Of a stretch of DNA of 40,156 nucleotides, positions 1-8,574 are shown one piece after another (the stretch's first letter is position 1; the number at the start of each line of letters is the position of its first letter). Location: assembly GCA_937899645.1 (NCBI GenBank), contig CALCCD010000009.1, forward strand, positions 1 through 40,156, given 5' to 3'. Origin of the DNA: an uncultured cyanobacterium. GTDB lineage: Bacteria; Cyanobacteriota; Cyanobacteriia; Cyanobacteriales; Geitlerinemataceae. The translations under genes and the position numbers were made by a program. The notes under the pieces are model-generated. The model worked only from the letters and a program-made list of their open reading frames with translations, searched no databases and was not told the origin of the DNA.

Positions 1-64
1 AAAGATACTTGGGGGGTCGCCCCCTGGGAAAATAGCTCGGTGCCAGGGCTCTCTTGAACGTGAG

Positions 65-110
65 GCTCGCAGTAGGTTTAAGTTTGTCTACTGCGGGCTT
101 TGTTGTTGTT
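65..110 (+). terminator. Rho-independent terminator of an upstream gene
   Basis: An 11-bp stem (65-75 with 88-98, one G-T pair) encloses a 12-nt loop and is followed by a T-rich run from about 99 to 110. It would end a plus-strand transcript that starts before the window. A second short GGGGG/CCCCC hairpin at about 12-24 lacks a T-tract. Confidence 0.7.
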
Positions 111-209
111 TATAAGTTTGGAATTTCGCCGCTCGGGTTTTAGTATGGCCTCTGGACAGCTGTGCTTCAGCATGGGACGGGCACGCAATAGAGGGGATAG
201 AGGCTAAAG

Positions 210-1184
210 ATGAAAAAACACGTTCTTGCTTTAGTACCTGGCGGTATTGGTGACCAGATACTGTTTTTTCCAGCGCTAAGAAGCATTCACGACGCGTTTC
301 CTGAGGCGAAGTTGACGGTCATCGCTGAGTCGCGAGCCATTGCTGCCTACCGAGTATCTAAGCTTTTTCATAACCGAACACTAGAGGTCGTGCCGTTTGA
401 TTTTAAGGATCGAAACGGCCCTGCAGACTGGGGAAACCTGCTTGGCATAATTCGCGATCGTGAGTGTGATGCGGTCATGTCCCTCGGTCGTCGTTGGGCT
501 GTCGGCTTGCTGCTATGGCTGACGGGCATTCCGCAGCGGGTTGGCTATGCGGCGAATGGAAGAATGTTTCTGACGAATGCCGTACAACTTGATATGGATC
601 AGTACGCTGCATACATGTACCACGACCTGGTGAAAGGTCTTGGAATTTCTGTGTCCAGTCCCGACCCTGAAGTCGAACTACTCAAGGAAGATTTAGGATG
701 GGCGGAAGCGCAGAAGCGGGACTTAGGGATTGGTGAAGCAGGCTATGTTTTGATTCATGGCGGTTCTAGTAAGATGGCGTTAGCTAAAGGGATAGAAAAA
801 ATATATCCAGTTGAGAAATGGGCACGAGTTTTAGAAGAAATTCAGAAGCGTCAACCTAACGTACCGATTGTTGTCGCTCAGGGGCCGGATGACTCCAAGT
901 TCGTAGAAAACCTCAAGCAGGTATTTCCAAAGCTGAAGACGATTTTGCCAGAAGATATTGGCAAGTTAGCGGCAGCTATGGCTAATGCGAATTTGACGAT
1001 TTGCTCTGATAGTGCGCCCATGCACTTGTCAATTGCTGTTAAGACTTACACTTTTGCATTATTTGGGCCTACCGATCCGGCGAAATTGATGCCGAAAAGC
1101 GATCGCTTTATCGGGATTAAATCGCCAACAGGTAAGATTGCAGATATTGAGCCGCGCGCAATTCTAGATAAGATTTTCAGTTAG
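210..1184 (+). CDS. Glycosyltransferase family 9 (heptosyltransferase-like)
   Basis: This 324-residue protein has the two-lobed layout of family 9 glycosyltransferases, which move sugars (classically heptose) from a nucleotide donor onto lipopolysaccharide-type glycans at the cytoplasmic face of the membrane. The N-terminal glycine-rich stretch GGIGDQILFFPAL (residues 11-23) matches the family's opening motif. A C-terminal donor-site motif, CSDSAPMHLS followed by ALFGPTDP, lies at about residues 265-290. The ATG start is supported by an AGAGG ribosome site at 199-203 with a 6-nt spacer. The stop is 32 bp before the next gene, so the two are probably co-transcribed. Base composition is clearly lower in GC than in most of the window. 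The acceptor and donor sugars cannot be told from sequence. Confidence 0.85.
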   Translation: MKKHVLALVPGGIGDQILFFPALRSIHDAFPEAKLTVIAESRAIAAYRVSKLFHNRTLEVVPFDFKDRNGPADWGNLLGIIRDRECDAVMSLGRRWAVGLLLWLTGIPQRVGYAANGRMFLTNAVQLDMDQYAAYMYHDLVKGLGISVSSPDPEVELLKEDLGWAEAQKRDLGIGEAGYVLIHGGSSKMALAKGIEKIYPVEKWARVLEEIQKRQPNVPIVVAQGPDDSKFVENLKQVFPKLKTILPEDIGKLAAAMANANLTICSDSAPMHLSIAVKTYTFALFGPTDPAKLMPKSDRFIGIKSPTGKIADIEPRAILDKIFS

Positions 1185-1216
1185 GCCGTGCCTTTGAGTT
1201 GTCAGTAGGACGTTTG

Positions 1217-1861
1217 ATGATGGAAAACGAGGATGGTATATCGCTGAGAGCTTTCTCTTCGGAGGTCAGCGGGGTCTGGAATATTGAGGGGGTGGTAGAC
1301 AAATCGCTCACGCGTGACGATCGAAACTCGGGCACGGTTCAACTCGAGCCGCTAGGCCAGATATATCAAGCGTCTTGGCTGACTGCAGCAAACAATCGCC
1401 TGGGGTTGATGTTTGCTACGGAGCGTTGTTTGTTTGGCGGATGGGGGGCGTCACACTATCGACTGTCGCTGTTTCAATTACAAGAGGGCGGTTCTCTTTC
1501 CGAGCATTGGGTTCTGCCAACTTCCTGGGGTAATGTATCTCAGGAGGTTGTTTGCCCCGATCTGGTTGAAGAGTTTGAAGGTCTCTACGATGTTGAAAAT
1601 TTCGATGCGAAGACGGGAAGAACCCGCATTCATCACATCAGCATGCATCGCAACGGCGAGTATTATCAGTTGGGAAGCAGCCAGTTTCCGAATATTCGGG
1701 GTCTAGGTCTGCGTCTGGGAAACTGGTTGGTGGCGAATTGGTGTGCAGCGCGGGACTTTGGAGTTTTGGCGTACGAGCTTTCTGGGAAAGAGGCACATGG
1801 TAGCTGGCTGTCTGCGCAGAACATGTATCGAAATCAGGAAGTCTGGACTAAGGTTGGGTAA
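1217..1861 (+). CDS. Unknown protein with two similar beta-type domains
   Basis: A protein of about 214 residues that I do not recognise by name. It appears to be an internal duplication. Each half opens with a G-(V/L)-(W/Y)-(N/D)-(I/V)-E pattern, has a central Y-Q-(A/L) strand, then a Gly-Leu stretch, and ends in Y-x-L with a Gly-x-Trp-like tail. This resembles small antiparallel beta (lipocalin-like) repeats seen in uncharacterised bacterial proteins; that comparison is inference. There is no signal peptide or membrane segment. The frame stays open to a TTG at 1199, but ATG 1217 (or 1220) is preferred because AGGA at 1207-1210 sits 6 nt upstream. It follows the family 9 glycosyltransferase closely and may act in the same pathway. 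Confidence 0.7.
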   Translation: MMENEDGISLRAFSSEVSGVWNIEGVVDKSLTRDDRNSGTVQLEPLGQIYQASWLTAANNRLGLMFATERCLFGGWGASHYRLSLFQLQEGGSLSEHWVLPTSWGNVSQEVVCPDLVEEFEGLYDVENFDAKTGRTRIHHISMHRNGEYYQLGSSQFPNIRGLGLRLGNWLVANWCAARDFGVLAYELSGKEAHGSWLSAQNMYRNQEVWTKVG

Positions 1862-2192
1862 GCGTGGTTGTTCCTGAGTCCGGACGGTAAGTCAATGCAG
1901 TATTGAGTTCGCTCAAGTAGAGCGATCGGAGTTGTAGCGATCGTTCCGCTCGGGCTGCGCCCAATTTTCCTCGGCGGAACAAAGATTTTTTATTTGTATT
2001 GCCCAAAATGCGGAGTAGACGCTGCTCCTACTTTAGAAGCGAAGTTCACTCGAGATTTTCTCTGGATTATGCTGGTCAGAGTAATGTCTGACGCGGTAGT
2101 ATTGAGAACCCTTGCTTCTCTGATTTCTAGAAAAATCTGGAAATTTTGATGAGTGCCAGTTGTCCAAAAGGAAAAGATTTTTTTCAAGGTTC
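1862..2192. other. Intergenic spacer before rpsF
   Basis: A 331-bp stretch without a convincing gene. It contains a terminator-like hairpin near 1943-1993 and the leader of rpsF. Short minus-strand frames here overlap the rpsF start and have no family-like composition. Confidence 0.6.
1943..1993 (+). terminator. Candidate terminator after the unknown two-domain gene
   Basis: A 7-bp stem GTTCCGC (1943-1949) pairs with GCGGAAC (1974-1980). The loop holds a smaller GGGC/GCCC hairpin (1952-1962). A TTTTTTATTT run follows at 1985-1994 after a few A residues, so the T-tract is slightly displaced. Confidence 0.45.
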
Positions 2193-2531
2193 ATGCCGAA
2201 AGAGCTAGAGTACGAAACGATGTACATTCTTCGTCCCGATCTGGGAGAAGAGCGTACGGACAATGAAATCGAGAAATACCGCGCGCTGTTGACAGAACAG
2301 GGTGTTACGAAGCTAGATATTCAGCATCGTGGCAAGCGTCGTATGGCTTATGAAATTCGCAAGCAGCGCGATGGTGTCTATATTCAAATGAATTACCAGG
2401 GACCGGGTGCAGCGATCGCGGTTATGGAGCGCAGTATGAAGATGTCTGAGAACGTTTTGCGCTACCTGACTCTCAAGCAACCTGTCACGCAGCCTGCTGA
2501 CCCATCTGATGGAGTTGATGAGGCGGAGTAG
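2193..2531 (+). CDS. rpsF: 30S ribosomal protein S6
   Basis: A 112-residue S6, a protein of the central domain of the 30S subunit that binds 16S rRNA together with S18. The N-terminal strand reads YETMYILRPDL. The central segment with RGKRRMAYEIRKQRDGVY and the following Met-rich helix up to ENVLRYL are diagnostic for the family. The acidic, Pro-rich tail is typical of cyanobacterial S6. The frame extends upstream to TTG 2160, but ATG 2193 gives the standard S6 start and has AAGG at 2186-2189 just before it. No rpsR follows, so it looks like its own transcription unit. It reads towards the alpha/beta hydrolase gene. Confidence 0.95.
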   Translation: MPKELEYETMYILRPDLGEERTDNEIEKYRALLTEQGVTKLDIQHRGKRRMAYEIRKQRDGVYIQMNYQGPGAAIAVMERSMKMSENVLRYLTLKQPVTQPADPSDGVDEAE

Positions 2532-2861
2532 GGCTGTGTGTTGAGGCGATTACTCCACGAAAGTAAACGCCACTTCCGGATTTGAGCACTGAGCGCAGTC
2601 GTTGGTGTATGGCCTTCGCAAAGCGAATAGTGCGTTATGTACTCCAGACTGTGGGCGAGATTGACGCTACGCGAACGACAAGCTCGGCCTTCATTGGTGG
2701 CTTCTGGGCAAATATGTTCTTGGAAGTCTTTAAGTTCGCCTAGCTTTTCTTGCTGCTGACGCGTTGTCCGTAGTCCAACGCTGCCAAATCGTTTTAACTA
2801 AGGGCGCTCGTGCTGCGGGGGCTCTTTTTGTTGTGAAGAGTTTTGTTCGCTCGACAGTGCC
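2532..2861. other. Intergenic region between convergent genes
   Basis: A 330-bp stretch between rpsF and the convergent hydrolase gene. About half of it (2584-2734) is the first copy of a dispersed repeat; the rest shows no credible gene or clear terminator. Confidence 0.6.
2584..2734. repeat. Dispersed repeat, copy A
   Basis: About 151 bp clearly related to 14857-15000. Shared blocks in the same order are GAGCACTGAGCG, an AAGCGAAT-GTGC block, GACGCTACGCGAACGA, AAGCTCGGC-TTCATTGG, CTTCTGGGCAAATAT and TTCTTGGA ending in TTTAAG. Read on the minus strand, the last part gives LKDFQEHICPE with a later RSRSV, very close to the peptide from the other copy. No transposase gene or terminal inverted repeat is visible, so this is a short non-autonomous element or the relic of a longer one. 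Confidence 0.75.
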
Positions 2862-3785
2862 TCAAGTCGTCTCTGTAGCTGTGATTCGCTCGCTCGACTC
2901 GCAAAAATCGAGGATCTGCTGTGCGGAGGCTTCTGGGACTTCGAGGTGTGGAACGTGGCCGCATCGATCTAGCCATACGAGCTTGCCGCCGGGGAGGTTG
3001 CGCTCGAAGATAGCTGCGTCTTTTGTGCCTAAGATTTTGTCATTACGCCCCCATAAGACGAGTGTCGGCAGGGAAAGATTGCCGGTCTGGGTGCGAATGG
3101 ATGGGTAGCCACCGCTTTTTGTGAAGGCGATTAGAGCTTGTTGCCATTCGGGCATTTCAAGGTGAAGGGCGGCACACAGGCAGGCATCTTCCGTGTTGAG
3201 TTGTTTGTCGAAATAGGCAGATCGGCTGATGTTGCGGCGGACGCTCGGGCGACGGAGAAAGCCGGTGGCGAGTCTGTCGAGAGGCGGGAACAGAAGTTTG
3301 CCGAGGAGCGGACCATTGGCGATGCCCGCGCTATCGAGGAGAACTAGCCGCTCGACGGCTTCAGGATAATGAAGAGCGAAGCGCATTGCGGCAACGCCTC
3401 CCATCGACGCGCCCACCAGGATGACTTTGCGATCGATCGTGGCTTTCCAAAATGCATGGAGGTGCCGATCGATATCTTCGGGGGCGAAGCGGCTGCCTGC
3501 GGTGCGGTCGGTGAATCCAAAGCCGAGCAGGTCAATGGAGTAAGTTTCGCGGGTTTCGGAGAGTCGGGGTTGTAGGCGGCGGTATTCGAGTAGGGAGCTA
3601 TCGAAACCATGGAGCAGTAGAAATGGTGCGCGATCGCCTGCTTGGCCGTCGCGAATGTAGGTCGTCCGAATCGGGCGGGGCGCGATGCCTGTGCTGAGGT
3701 CGATCGCGGCGATCTTAGCGAATTGCTCGATCGAAGTGCGTTCGGTCAGGTGGCGAGCGGAGTCAGGCAGGAAAGGTAGCGGCAT
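2862..3785 (-). CDS. Alpha/beta hydrolase
   Basis: A 307-residue single-domain alpha/beta hydrolase, probably cytoplasmic. The oxyanion region is LLLHGF (57-62). The nucleophile elbow is GASMGG with Ser127. The catalytic acid is probably Asp249 in WGRNDK, and the catalytic base His277 in CGHVPH, so the triad is complete. The cap region (about 155-230) has no feature that fixes the substrate. Esterase, lipase and haloperoxidase-like activities all remain possible, and many cyanobacteria carry such genes without an assigned role. It is transcribed in the same direction as ftn2, whose stop lies 86 bp upstream of this start, so read-through is possible. It converges on rpsF. Confidence 0.88.
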   Translation of the reverse strand: MPLPFLPDSARHLTERTSIEQFAKIAAIDLSTGIAPRPIRTTYIRDGQAGDRAPFLLLHGFDSSLLEYRRLQPRLSETRETYSIDLLGFGFTDRTAGSRFAPEDIDRHLHAFWKATIDRKVILVGASMGGVAAMRFALHYPEAVERLVLLDSAGIANGPLLGKLLFPPLDRLATGFLRRPSVRRNISRSAYFDKQLNTEDACLCAALHLEMPEWQQALIAFTKSGGYPSIRTQTGNLSLPTLVLWGRNDKILGTKDAAIFERNLPGGKLVWLDRCGHVPHLEVPEASAQQILDFCESSERITATETT

Positions 3786-3871
3786 ACGCAGAATTTACCT
3801 GCAGTTTTTTGGGCGCGGTAGTGGCTCGATCGTAGCTTTGTCTCGTCGGGAAAGCAGGCAGTGCCTGAAGT

Positions 3872-6016
3872 CTAGGGATTCGCCCCGGCCTGCCAGTCGC
3901 GGATGTACCACGTGTCGCCCTGCTGCTCTAGCTCGTAGCGTACGCGTAGGGTTTCATCAATGGTGCGAACTTCAGAGCCACCTTCAAACAAAGTTCCCCG
4001 CTCGACGATGGTTGCAATGACCGTTGCGAGCGCAGAGTCGGAGTCTTCGGATTCTGAAGCTGTATCTGACGCGACCTCGGACTCTTGAGAAAGGTCTTCG
4101 ATGATTACGTTGCGGACTTCATGCTGGTATTCCCAGTACCAGCCATCCGCCTCGGCATCGGCGGCCAGAATTTCGATACCGGGAAGGGCTGGGGCGATGA
4201 GAATGTCTCCAAGCGCGCCGGTGTCGTGCTCTTGGCCCATCGCACGTCGTTTAGTTGCCAACCACTTTTCAATAGTGGCTTGAGCGCGGCTGTCACTGAG
4301 CTGGCCGTTGGTTGCCTCGCTGCCTGCAGAGGTCTCAGCTGGCTCGGGAAGCTCGAAGCTCGGACGTTCGAGAGAAACTGAAAGCGGCGTCCCTTCGACT
4401 TGTGGTGCGCCGAAGCCGCTAAAGACGCTGGCGACACCGGCAACCAGACGTCCGAGCAGCCAAAGCAGCAAAATCAGCGCAAATAGACCGCCCGCGCCGA
4501 GCATTAGAATGCGGTCGATTCGCAGTCGGGACGGACGTCGGAGACGCGGCTGCGACTGTACCGATCGCTCGGTGGGAGACGCTTGGGGCAGGCTAGGCGC
4601 GTCGCTCGCAGTGCCTTCTGCTGGACGGTCGATCGTCCAGGAAACGGGCTCGGTTGGCGGGGCGGCGACGGCCACGGCGGCGGGCGCGAGGGCCGACTGC
4701 TGGGCGGGCAGAACGTTGCGCGTGTCGGGCTGGAGTGCGGGCAACTGCCGGTAGCCGACTTCCATCCACCGATCGGAGACCTGTGTGTCAGGCGGCAGGT
4801 TCTCTAAGTAAGTCTGAACCTGGAGGTCGGCGAAGTAATCTTTCAGTGAGGCGGTGCGGTCTTTGAGGTCGCGGAAGTGGGGAAAGATATCACCCTGTAG
4901 CCAGCGCTCGCTGTACAGGCACAAACCAGGCAGCAGGTCGGGCGAGCCTTGGGAGTTGTCGCGGATAAAGGTGAGGGCGTCGGTGTCCTGGCTGAGATCT
5001 AGGGAGCGGGTGGCGCGATCGCTTTGGCCGAGAAGCAGAGCGCAAATCGCCTGCTCGAGGTGAACGTCTTGACGACGTCCGAGTTGTACGAGCATGGACT
5101 TTGCGCGGTAAATCGAGGCGGGCTGTTGCTGAACGAAGCCTCGGGCGATCGCGGCGTAGGCGGCCAGATAAGTGGCAACGGCGGAGGGGCGGCGCGCTTC
5201 CATCTCGAAGAGGAGCTGCTGCTCGGCAACAGTGACGTGCTGGCGCAGTTGTTGGATGAAGCGCAGGAAGCCTTCGACGCTGAGGCCGGAGCGATCGTCG
5301 CCGCTGCCGTCGATACCGCCGCGCTCCTGGAGCATGTCGCGCAGAAGCTGGAAGCCGCGCTGGCGGGGCACGTCGCGATCGAGGGGCAGCAATAGCAGCT
5401 CCAGAACGCGGTAGGGGCGAAGCTTGCGTAGATCGGCTTGCATCTCGCCGCGCAGTTGGGGCAAGAGCCCTTCGCGCAGTAGCATCGCCTGCCCGGCTTC
5501 GAGAGAGGCGGCGGCTTTTTCGTAGAGCTTTTTCTGCCACTGCTCGCGGCCGATCTCCAAATAGGCGGTCGCAACGGCTAAGACGATATCGGCGCGCTGT
5601 ACCGTCTGACTGACCGAATCGCGAATTGATTGAGGCTGACTGAGGCGCGGTCGTCCGAGCTTGAGGACGGCTTCGTACTCGCCGAGTTCGAGCAAAATCA
5701 GCAGCGCGCCGACGAAATTGGCATCCTCGACTTCCAGGGTCGGCGGATTGGGTTCGGTGCTGTCGCTTTCGCCGATTTTCGAGGCACCGGGAAGAGTCGA
5801 TTCGAGAAACTTCGTGTCGTAGCGCTCGCGCAGGTTGGCGTCGGCGAGGGTTGTAAAGGCTTCGTCGATCAGCGCGGCGCGCGCTTTTGTTGCGGTTTCG
5901 GAGTACTCGCGGCGAAGCGGCTGCTGGAGGCGATCGCGGTGAGCATGTTGCAGTCGATCCGGCGTGGCCTGTGTCGGTAAACCGAGGATGCGGTAGTAGT
6001 CGAGCGGGATTTGCAC
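3872..6016 (-). CDS. ftn2: Cell division protein Ftn2/ZipN (ARC6 homologue)
   Basis: A 714-residue protein with the architecture of cyanobacterial Ftn2/ZipN, the ancestor of plant ARC6, which tethers and stabilises the FtsZ ring at the inner membrane. Residues 1-67 form a J-like domain starting [12 protein letters not shown]. The HPD tripeptide of true DnaJ proteins is absent (HRDR is found instead), as is usual in this family. A long helical region of repeats follows. A single membrane helix lies at about 504-530, preceded by a basic [10 protein letters not shown] stretch. The C-terminal 120 or so residues form the IMS/ARC6 domain, with [10 protein letters not shown], a WYWEY segment and a final YIRDW. 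The N-terminus should face the cytoplasm. The start matches the family start exactly. It is divergent from pdhA. Confidence 0.93.
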   Translation of the reverse strand: MQIPLDYYRILGLPTQATPDRLQHAHRDRLQQPLRREYSETATKARAALIDEAFTTLADANLRERYDTKFLESTLPGASKIGESDSTEPNPPTLEVEDANFVGALLILLELGEYEAVLKLGRPRLSQPQSIRDSVSQTVQRADIVLAVATAYLEIGREQWQKKLYEKAAASLEAGQAMLLREGLLPQLRGEMQADLRKLRPYRVLELLLLPLDRDVPRQRGFQLLRDMLQERGGIDGSGDDRSGLSVEGFLRFIQQLRQHVTVAEQQLLFEMEARRPSAVATYLAAYAAIARGFVQQQPASIYRAKSMLVQLGRRQDVHLEQAICALLLGQSDRATRSLDLSQDTDALTFIRDNSQGSPDLLPGLCLYSERWLQGDIFPHFRDLKDRTASLKDYFADLQVQTYLENLPPDTQVSDRWMEVGYRQLPALQPDTRNVLPAQQSALAPAAVAVAAPPTEPVSWTIDRPAEGTASDAPSLPQASPTERSVQSQPRLRRPSRLRIDRILMLGAGGLFALILLLWLLGRLVAGVASVFSGFGAPQVEGTPLSVSLERPSFELPEPAETSAGSEATNGQLSDSRAQATIEKWLATKRRAMGQEHDTGALGDILIAPALPGIEILAADAEADGWYWEYQHEVRNVIIEDLSQESEVASDTASESEDSDSALATVIATIVERGTLFEGGSEVRTIDETLRVRYELEQQGDTWYIRDWQAGANP

Positions 6017-6216
6017 GGCGGTCTACGTCAGGGCGGCGGATAAAGAGGACTAACCTATCCTACCGGACGGACTTGAGATCTCAGGATCGCGGCGATCGGT
6101 GTCGCGCTGTCGCTGCGAATGGTGGATGGCGGATTGCCGACAGCTGGCACAGGGCCATACCTAATAAGGTCGGTTGGGATGGGGGCGCTCGTCCGTGCGC
6201 GATCGCATCTTGCCTC

Positions 6217-6222
6217 TACAAT
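6217..6222 (+). promoter_or_regulatory. Candidate -10 box for pdhA
   Basis: TACAAT lies 45 bp upstream of the pdhA ATG in the 251-bp divergent spacer between ftn2 and pdhA. No good -35 hexamer stands at the expected distance, so the assignment is tentative. Confidence 0.4.
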
Positions 6223-6267
6223 ACCCAAAGTGGATTTTTGGTTAAGCGCTTACGCCGCAGCATATTC

Positions 6268-7305
6268 ATGGTCTCAGAACGCACGATTCCCGCAACCAAC
6301 ATGGCAACCGCCGAAATCGATCGCGACGCCGCGCTCGCTGTGTACCAGGACATGGTGCTGGGGCGCTCCTTCGAGGATAAGTGCGCCGAGATGTACTATC
6401 GCGGCAAGATGTTTGGCTTCGTGCACCTGTACAACGGTCAAGAGGCCGTTTCGAGCGGTATTGTGCGCGGCGCGATGAAGCCGGGACACGACTATGTGTG
6501 CAGCACCTACCGCGACCACGTTCACGCCTTGAGCGCGGGTGTCCCGGCGCGGCAGGTGATGGCAGAGCTGTTTGGGAAAGAGACCGGCTGTAGCAAAGGT
6601 CGCGGCGGCTCGATGCACATGTTTTCCAGCGAGCATAACTTGCTCGGAGGTTATGCGTTTGTGGCGGAGGGTATCCCGGTTGCAGCGGGCGCAGCGCTGC
6701 AAAGTCGTTACCGGCGCGACGTGATGGGCGACGAGTCGTCCGATCGCGTGGTGGCCTGTTTCTTTGGTGACGGTGCGAGCAATAACGGCCAGTTTTTCGA
6801 GACGCTGAATATGGCCTCGCTGTGGAAGCTGCCGATTATTTTCGTGGTCGAGAATAACAAGTGGGCGATCGGCATGGCGCACGAACGCGCGACTTCGCAG
6901 CCGGAGATTTATAAAAAGGCCAGTGTCTTCAACATGCCCGGTGTGGAAGTGGATGGTATGGATGTGATGGCCGTGCGGGCGGCGGCGCTGACGGCCGTGG
7001 AGCGCGCGCGTGCCGGTGAAGGCCCGACGCTGATCGAGGCGTTAACCTATCGTTTCCGGGGGCACTCGCTGGCCGACCCGGACGAGTTGCGATCGCAAGA
7101 AGAAAAAGACATCTGGTTCGCGCGCGACCCGATTACGCGCTTCGAGAACTACATGCTCGAAAACAACCTGGCGTCGGAAGCGGACTTCAAGGAGATCCAG
7201 CAAAAGATTCAGGCCGAGGTTGATGAGTCGGTGGAATTCGCCGAAAGCAGCCCCGAGCCCGACCCGAGCGAATTGCGCCGCTACATCTTCGCGGAAGACG
7301 AGTAG
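6268..7305 (+). CDS. pdhA: Pyruvate dehydrogenase E1 component, alpha subunit
   Basis: A 345-residue E1-alpha subunit, which with E1-beta binds thiamine diphosphate and decarboxylates pyruvate in the complex that makes acetyl-CoA. The thiamine-diphosphate motif is complete: GDG at 167-169 through to ENN ending at 197. GRGGSMHM (111-118) and the loop YRFRGHS with the following DP are characteristic E1-alpha signatures. The length is normal for cyanobacterial PdhA. The open frame continues far upstream to 5887, but that part overlaps ftn2 antisense and has no family similarity, so ATG 6268 is chosen; ATG 6301 is a possible alternative. No pdhB or E2 gene is adjacent, as is common in cyanobacteria where pdh genes are scattered. 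A TACAAT box lies upstream. Confidence 0.95.
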   Translation: MVSERTIPATNMATAEIDRDAALAVYQDMVLGRSFEDKCAEMYYRGKMFGFVHLYNGQEAVSSGIVRGAMKPGHDYVCSTYRDHVHALSAGVPARQVMAELFGKETGCSKGRGGSMHMFSSEHNLLGGYAFVAEGIPVAAGAALQSRYRRDVMGDESSDRVVACFFGDGASNNGQFFETLNMASLWKLPIIFVVENNKWAIGMAHERATSQPEIYKKASVFNMPGVEVDGMDVMAVRAAALTAVERARAGEGPTLIEALTYRFRGHSLADPDELRSQEEKDIWFARDPITRFENYMLENNLASEADFKEIQQKIQAEVDESVEFAESSPEPDPSELRRYIFAEDE

Positions 7306-7345
7306 GTCTGTAAGCTAAGTCCGTAAGCCCGGAAAACTCGGAACG

Positions 7346-7385
7346 GCTGGATTCGATCGTCCGACTTCAATCGATCGAATCCGGC
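7346..7385. terminator. Strong bidirectional hairpin between convergent genes
   Basis: A 14-bp stem (7346-7359 with 7372-7385, one G-T wobble) encloses a 12-nt loop; its core is the 11-bp perfect inverted repeat GGATTCGATCG/CGATCGAATCC. It sits between the ends of pdhA (7305) and the convergent unknown gene (7392). There is no T-tract on either side, so it may stabilise RNA ends rather than act as a classic terminator. Confidence 0.6.
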
Positions 7386-7391
7386 ATCTGG

Positions 7392-7991
7392 TCAGTCTCC
7401 GCTCGCACCTTTGGATATCTCGTCAGCTTCAGCAATGGTTGCACCGGTGTCGGTTACTTCCGGCTCTTCGTCACCACGATCGGCGCGGATAATTTCTAGG
7501 ACGAGGCGCGCGTCACCGCTCATCGATTCACGGAATCGAGCCAGATCGGCGCAAGTCGCCGCGACTTTTTGCAGGATCTTGCCGGTCTTGCGATCGCTGG
7601 CGAGACCGAGCTCGTCGGCGCTGAGCGATCGTTCGTCTTCAAGGACGGCCTGAACGAGTGAGACGAGGGGGCGTGCCTCCTTGCAGGCGACCTGGTGGGC
7701 GACCTGGAGCGATAAGAGCTGGCACAGTTCGCTCGCGCCGCGCTCGACGGGCAGCAGGGTTTCGGACGGGTCGGTTTCGGAGATAGTCACGATCGATTCC
7801 TCGGTGATTCCGTTGGCAAAGCGCTCGAGCGGCAGGCGATCTTCCTCCCACAGGGAGCGGACGATTTCGATAGCGCGATCGCGCGTGCGGCGCGATGGCT
7901 TCGAGCCGCGCAGGACGACGAGTGTCCCCTGGCGATCGGCGGGCTCGCACTCGAGGTCATCGACGACCAAGTAGCAAAGGCGATTTGACAC
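7392..7991 (-). CDS. Unknown protein, 199 residues
   Basis: I do not recognise this family. The preferred start is GTG at 7991, because GAGG stands 6 nt upstream on the minus strand and the sequence then reads sensibly (NRLCYLVVDDLE). The frame remains open to 8165, but that extension is Arg-rich and low in sequence quality. The protein has an apparent N-terminal alpha/beta part with LVVLRGSK and a helix containing IEIVRSLWEED (about residues 20-55). A mainly helical middle follows (SELCQLLSLQVAHQVACKEA), and the C-terminal tail is acidic. No signal peptide or membrane helix is visible. It is divergent from the pilM operon across about 580 bp and convergent with pdhA. Confidence 0.65.
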   Translation of the reverse strand: MSNRLCYLVVDDLECEPADRQGTLVVLRGSKPSRRTRDRAIEIVRSLWEEDRLPLERFANGITEESIVTISETDPSETLLPVERGASELCQLLSLQVAHQVACKEARPLVSLVQAVLEDERSLSADELGLASDRKTGKILQKVAATCADLARFRESMSGDARLVLEIIRADRGDEEPEVTDTGATIAEADEISKGASGD

Positions 7992-8574
7992 GCGCGGCCT
8001 CGCGTTTTTTGATTTGTGTTCGGTAACTTTAACCCAGGACGGGGTACGTTTTGCGTTGCCGAAACGTTCGTTTGCATTGCATCGACATTGCGGCGGCCGA
8101 TCGTGCGTGAAGAGCCACATTTTGACGATCTCGGAGCGAGCCCGAATCCCCAATCTGAATCTCAAACCCGAATCCCAAAGCCGTGGCGCGACGGTATCTC
8201 ATGCCATCACGAGCGCCTGCTGGGCCTCAAGCCTTGTGAACGATTCGGCCTCCGTGTGGTGCTTGCCGGTCTGGCGATCGGTGGCGCGATCGGCTGGGAT
8301 CGCGGTCGTCGCGCAGCGCTTCTCGGGCGCTGGCACCGACGCCGTTGGCATGGCATGGCACAGGAGAGCTATTCGAGTGCGTCACCATGGACTTTCTGGC
8401 GAGTGAGACCGCTGCGCCGACGAAGCTGCCACCCGCGAGCGAGCGAGTCAGGTTGTCAATTTCGAGAGTGTCAGTGTAGAAAGTAGAACAGCCCTGCTTC
8501 AGACGAGTCGCGATGCTCGACGTATGTTTGCCGGAGCGGCTGTTTCGCGTACCCAACAGTCAGGCAGTTCGACG
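7992..8574. other. Long intergenic region upstream of the pil operon
   Basis: About 580 bp between the divergent unknown gene and pilM. Several frames are open for 100-150 codons on both strands, but their products are Arg/Ser/Trp-rich and contradict each other, as expected from GC-rich shadow frames. A CCCGAATCCC motif occurs twice around 8141-8177. The region must contain promoters for both divergent genes, but no consensus box stands out. Confidence 0.5.

Noticed and set aside
5887-6267. N-terminal extension of pdhA to 5887
   Set aside because: The extra sequence overlaps the 5' part of ftn2 antisense and does not resemble E1-alpha; a normal-length PdhA starts at 6268.
8016-8486. Possible decayed gene in the spacer upstream of pilM
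   Set aside because: Frames on both strands are open over the same bases and none gives a recognisable domain, so no single frame can be supported.
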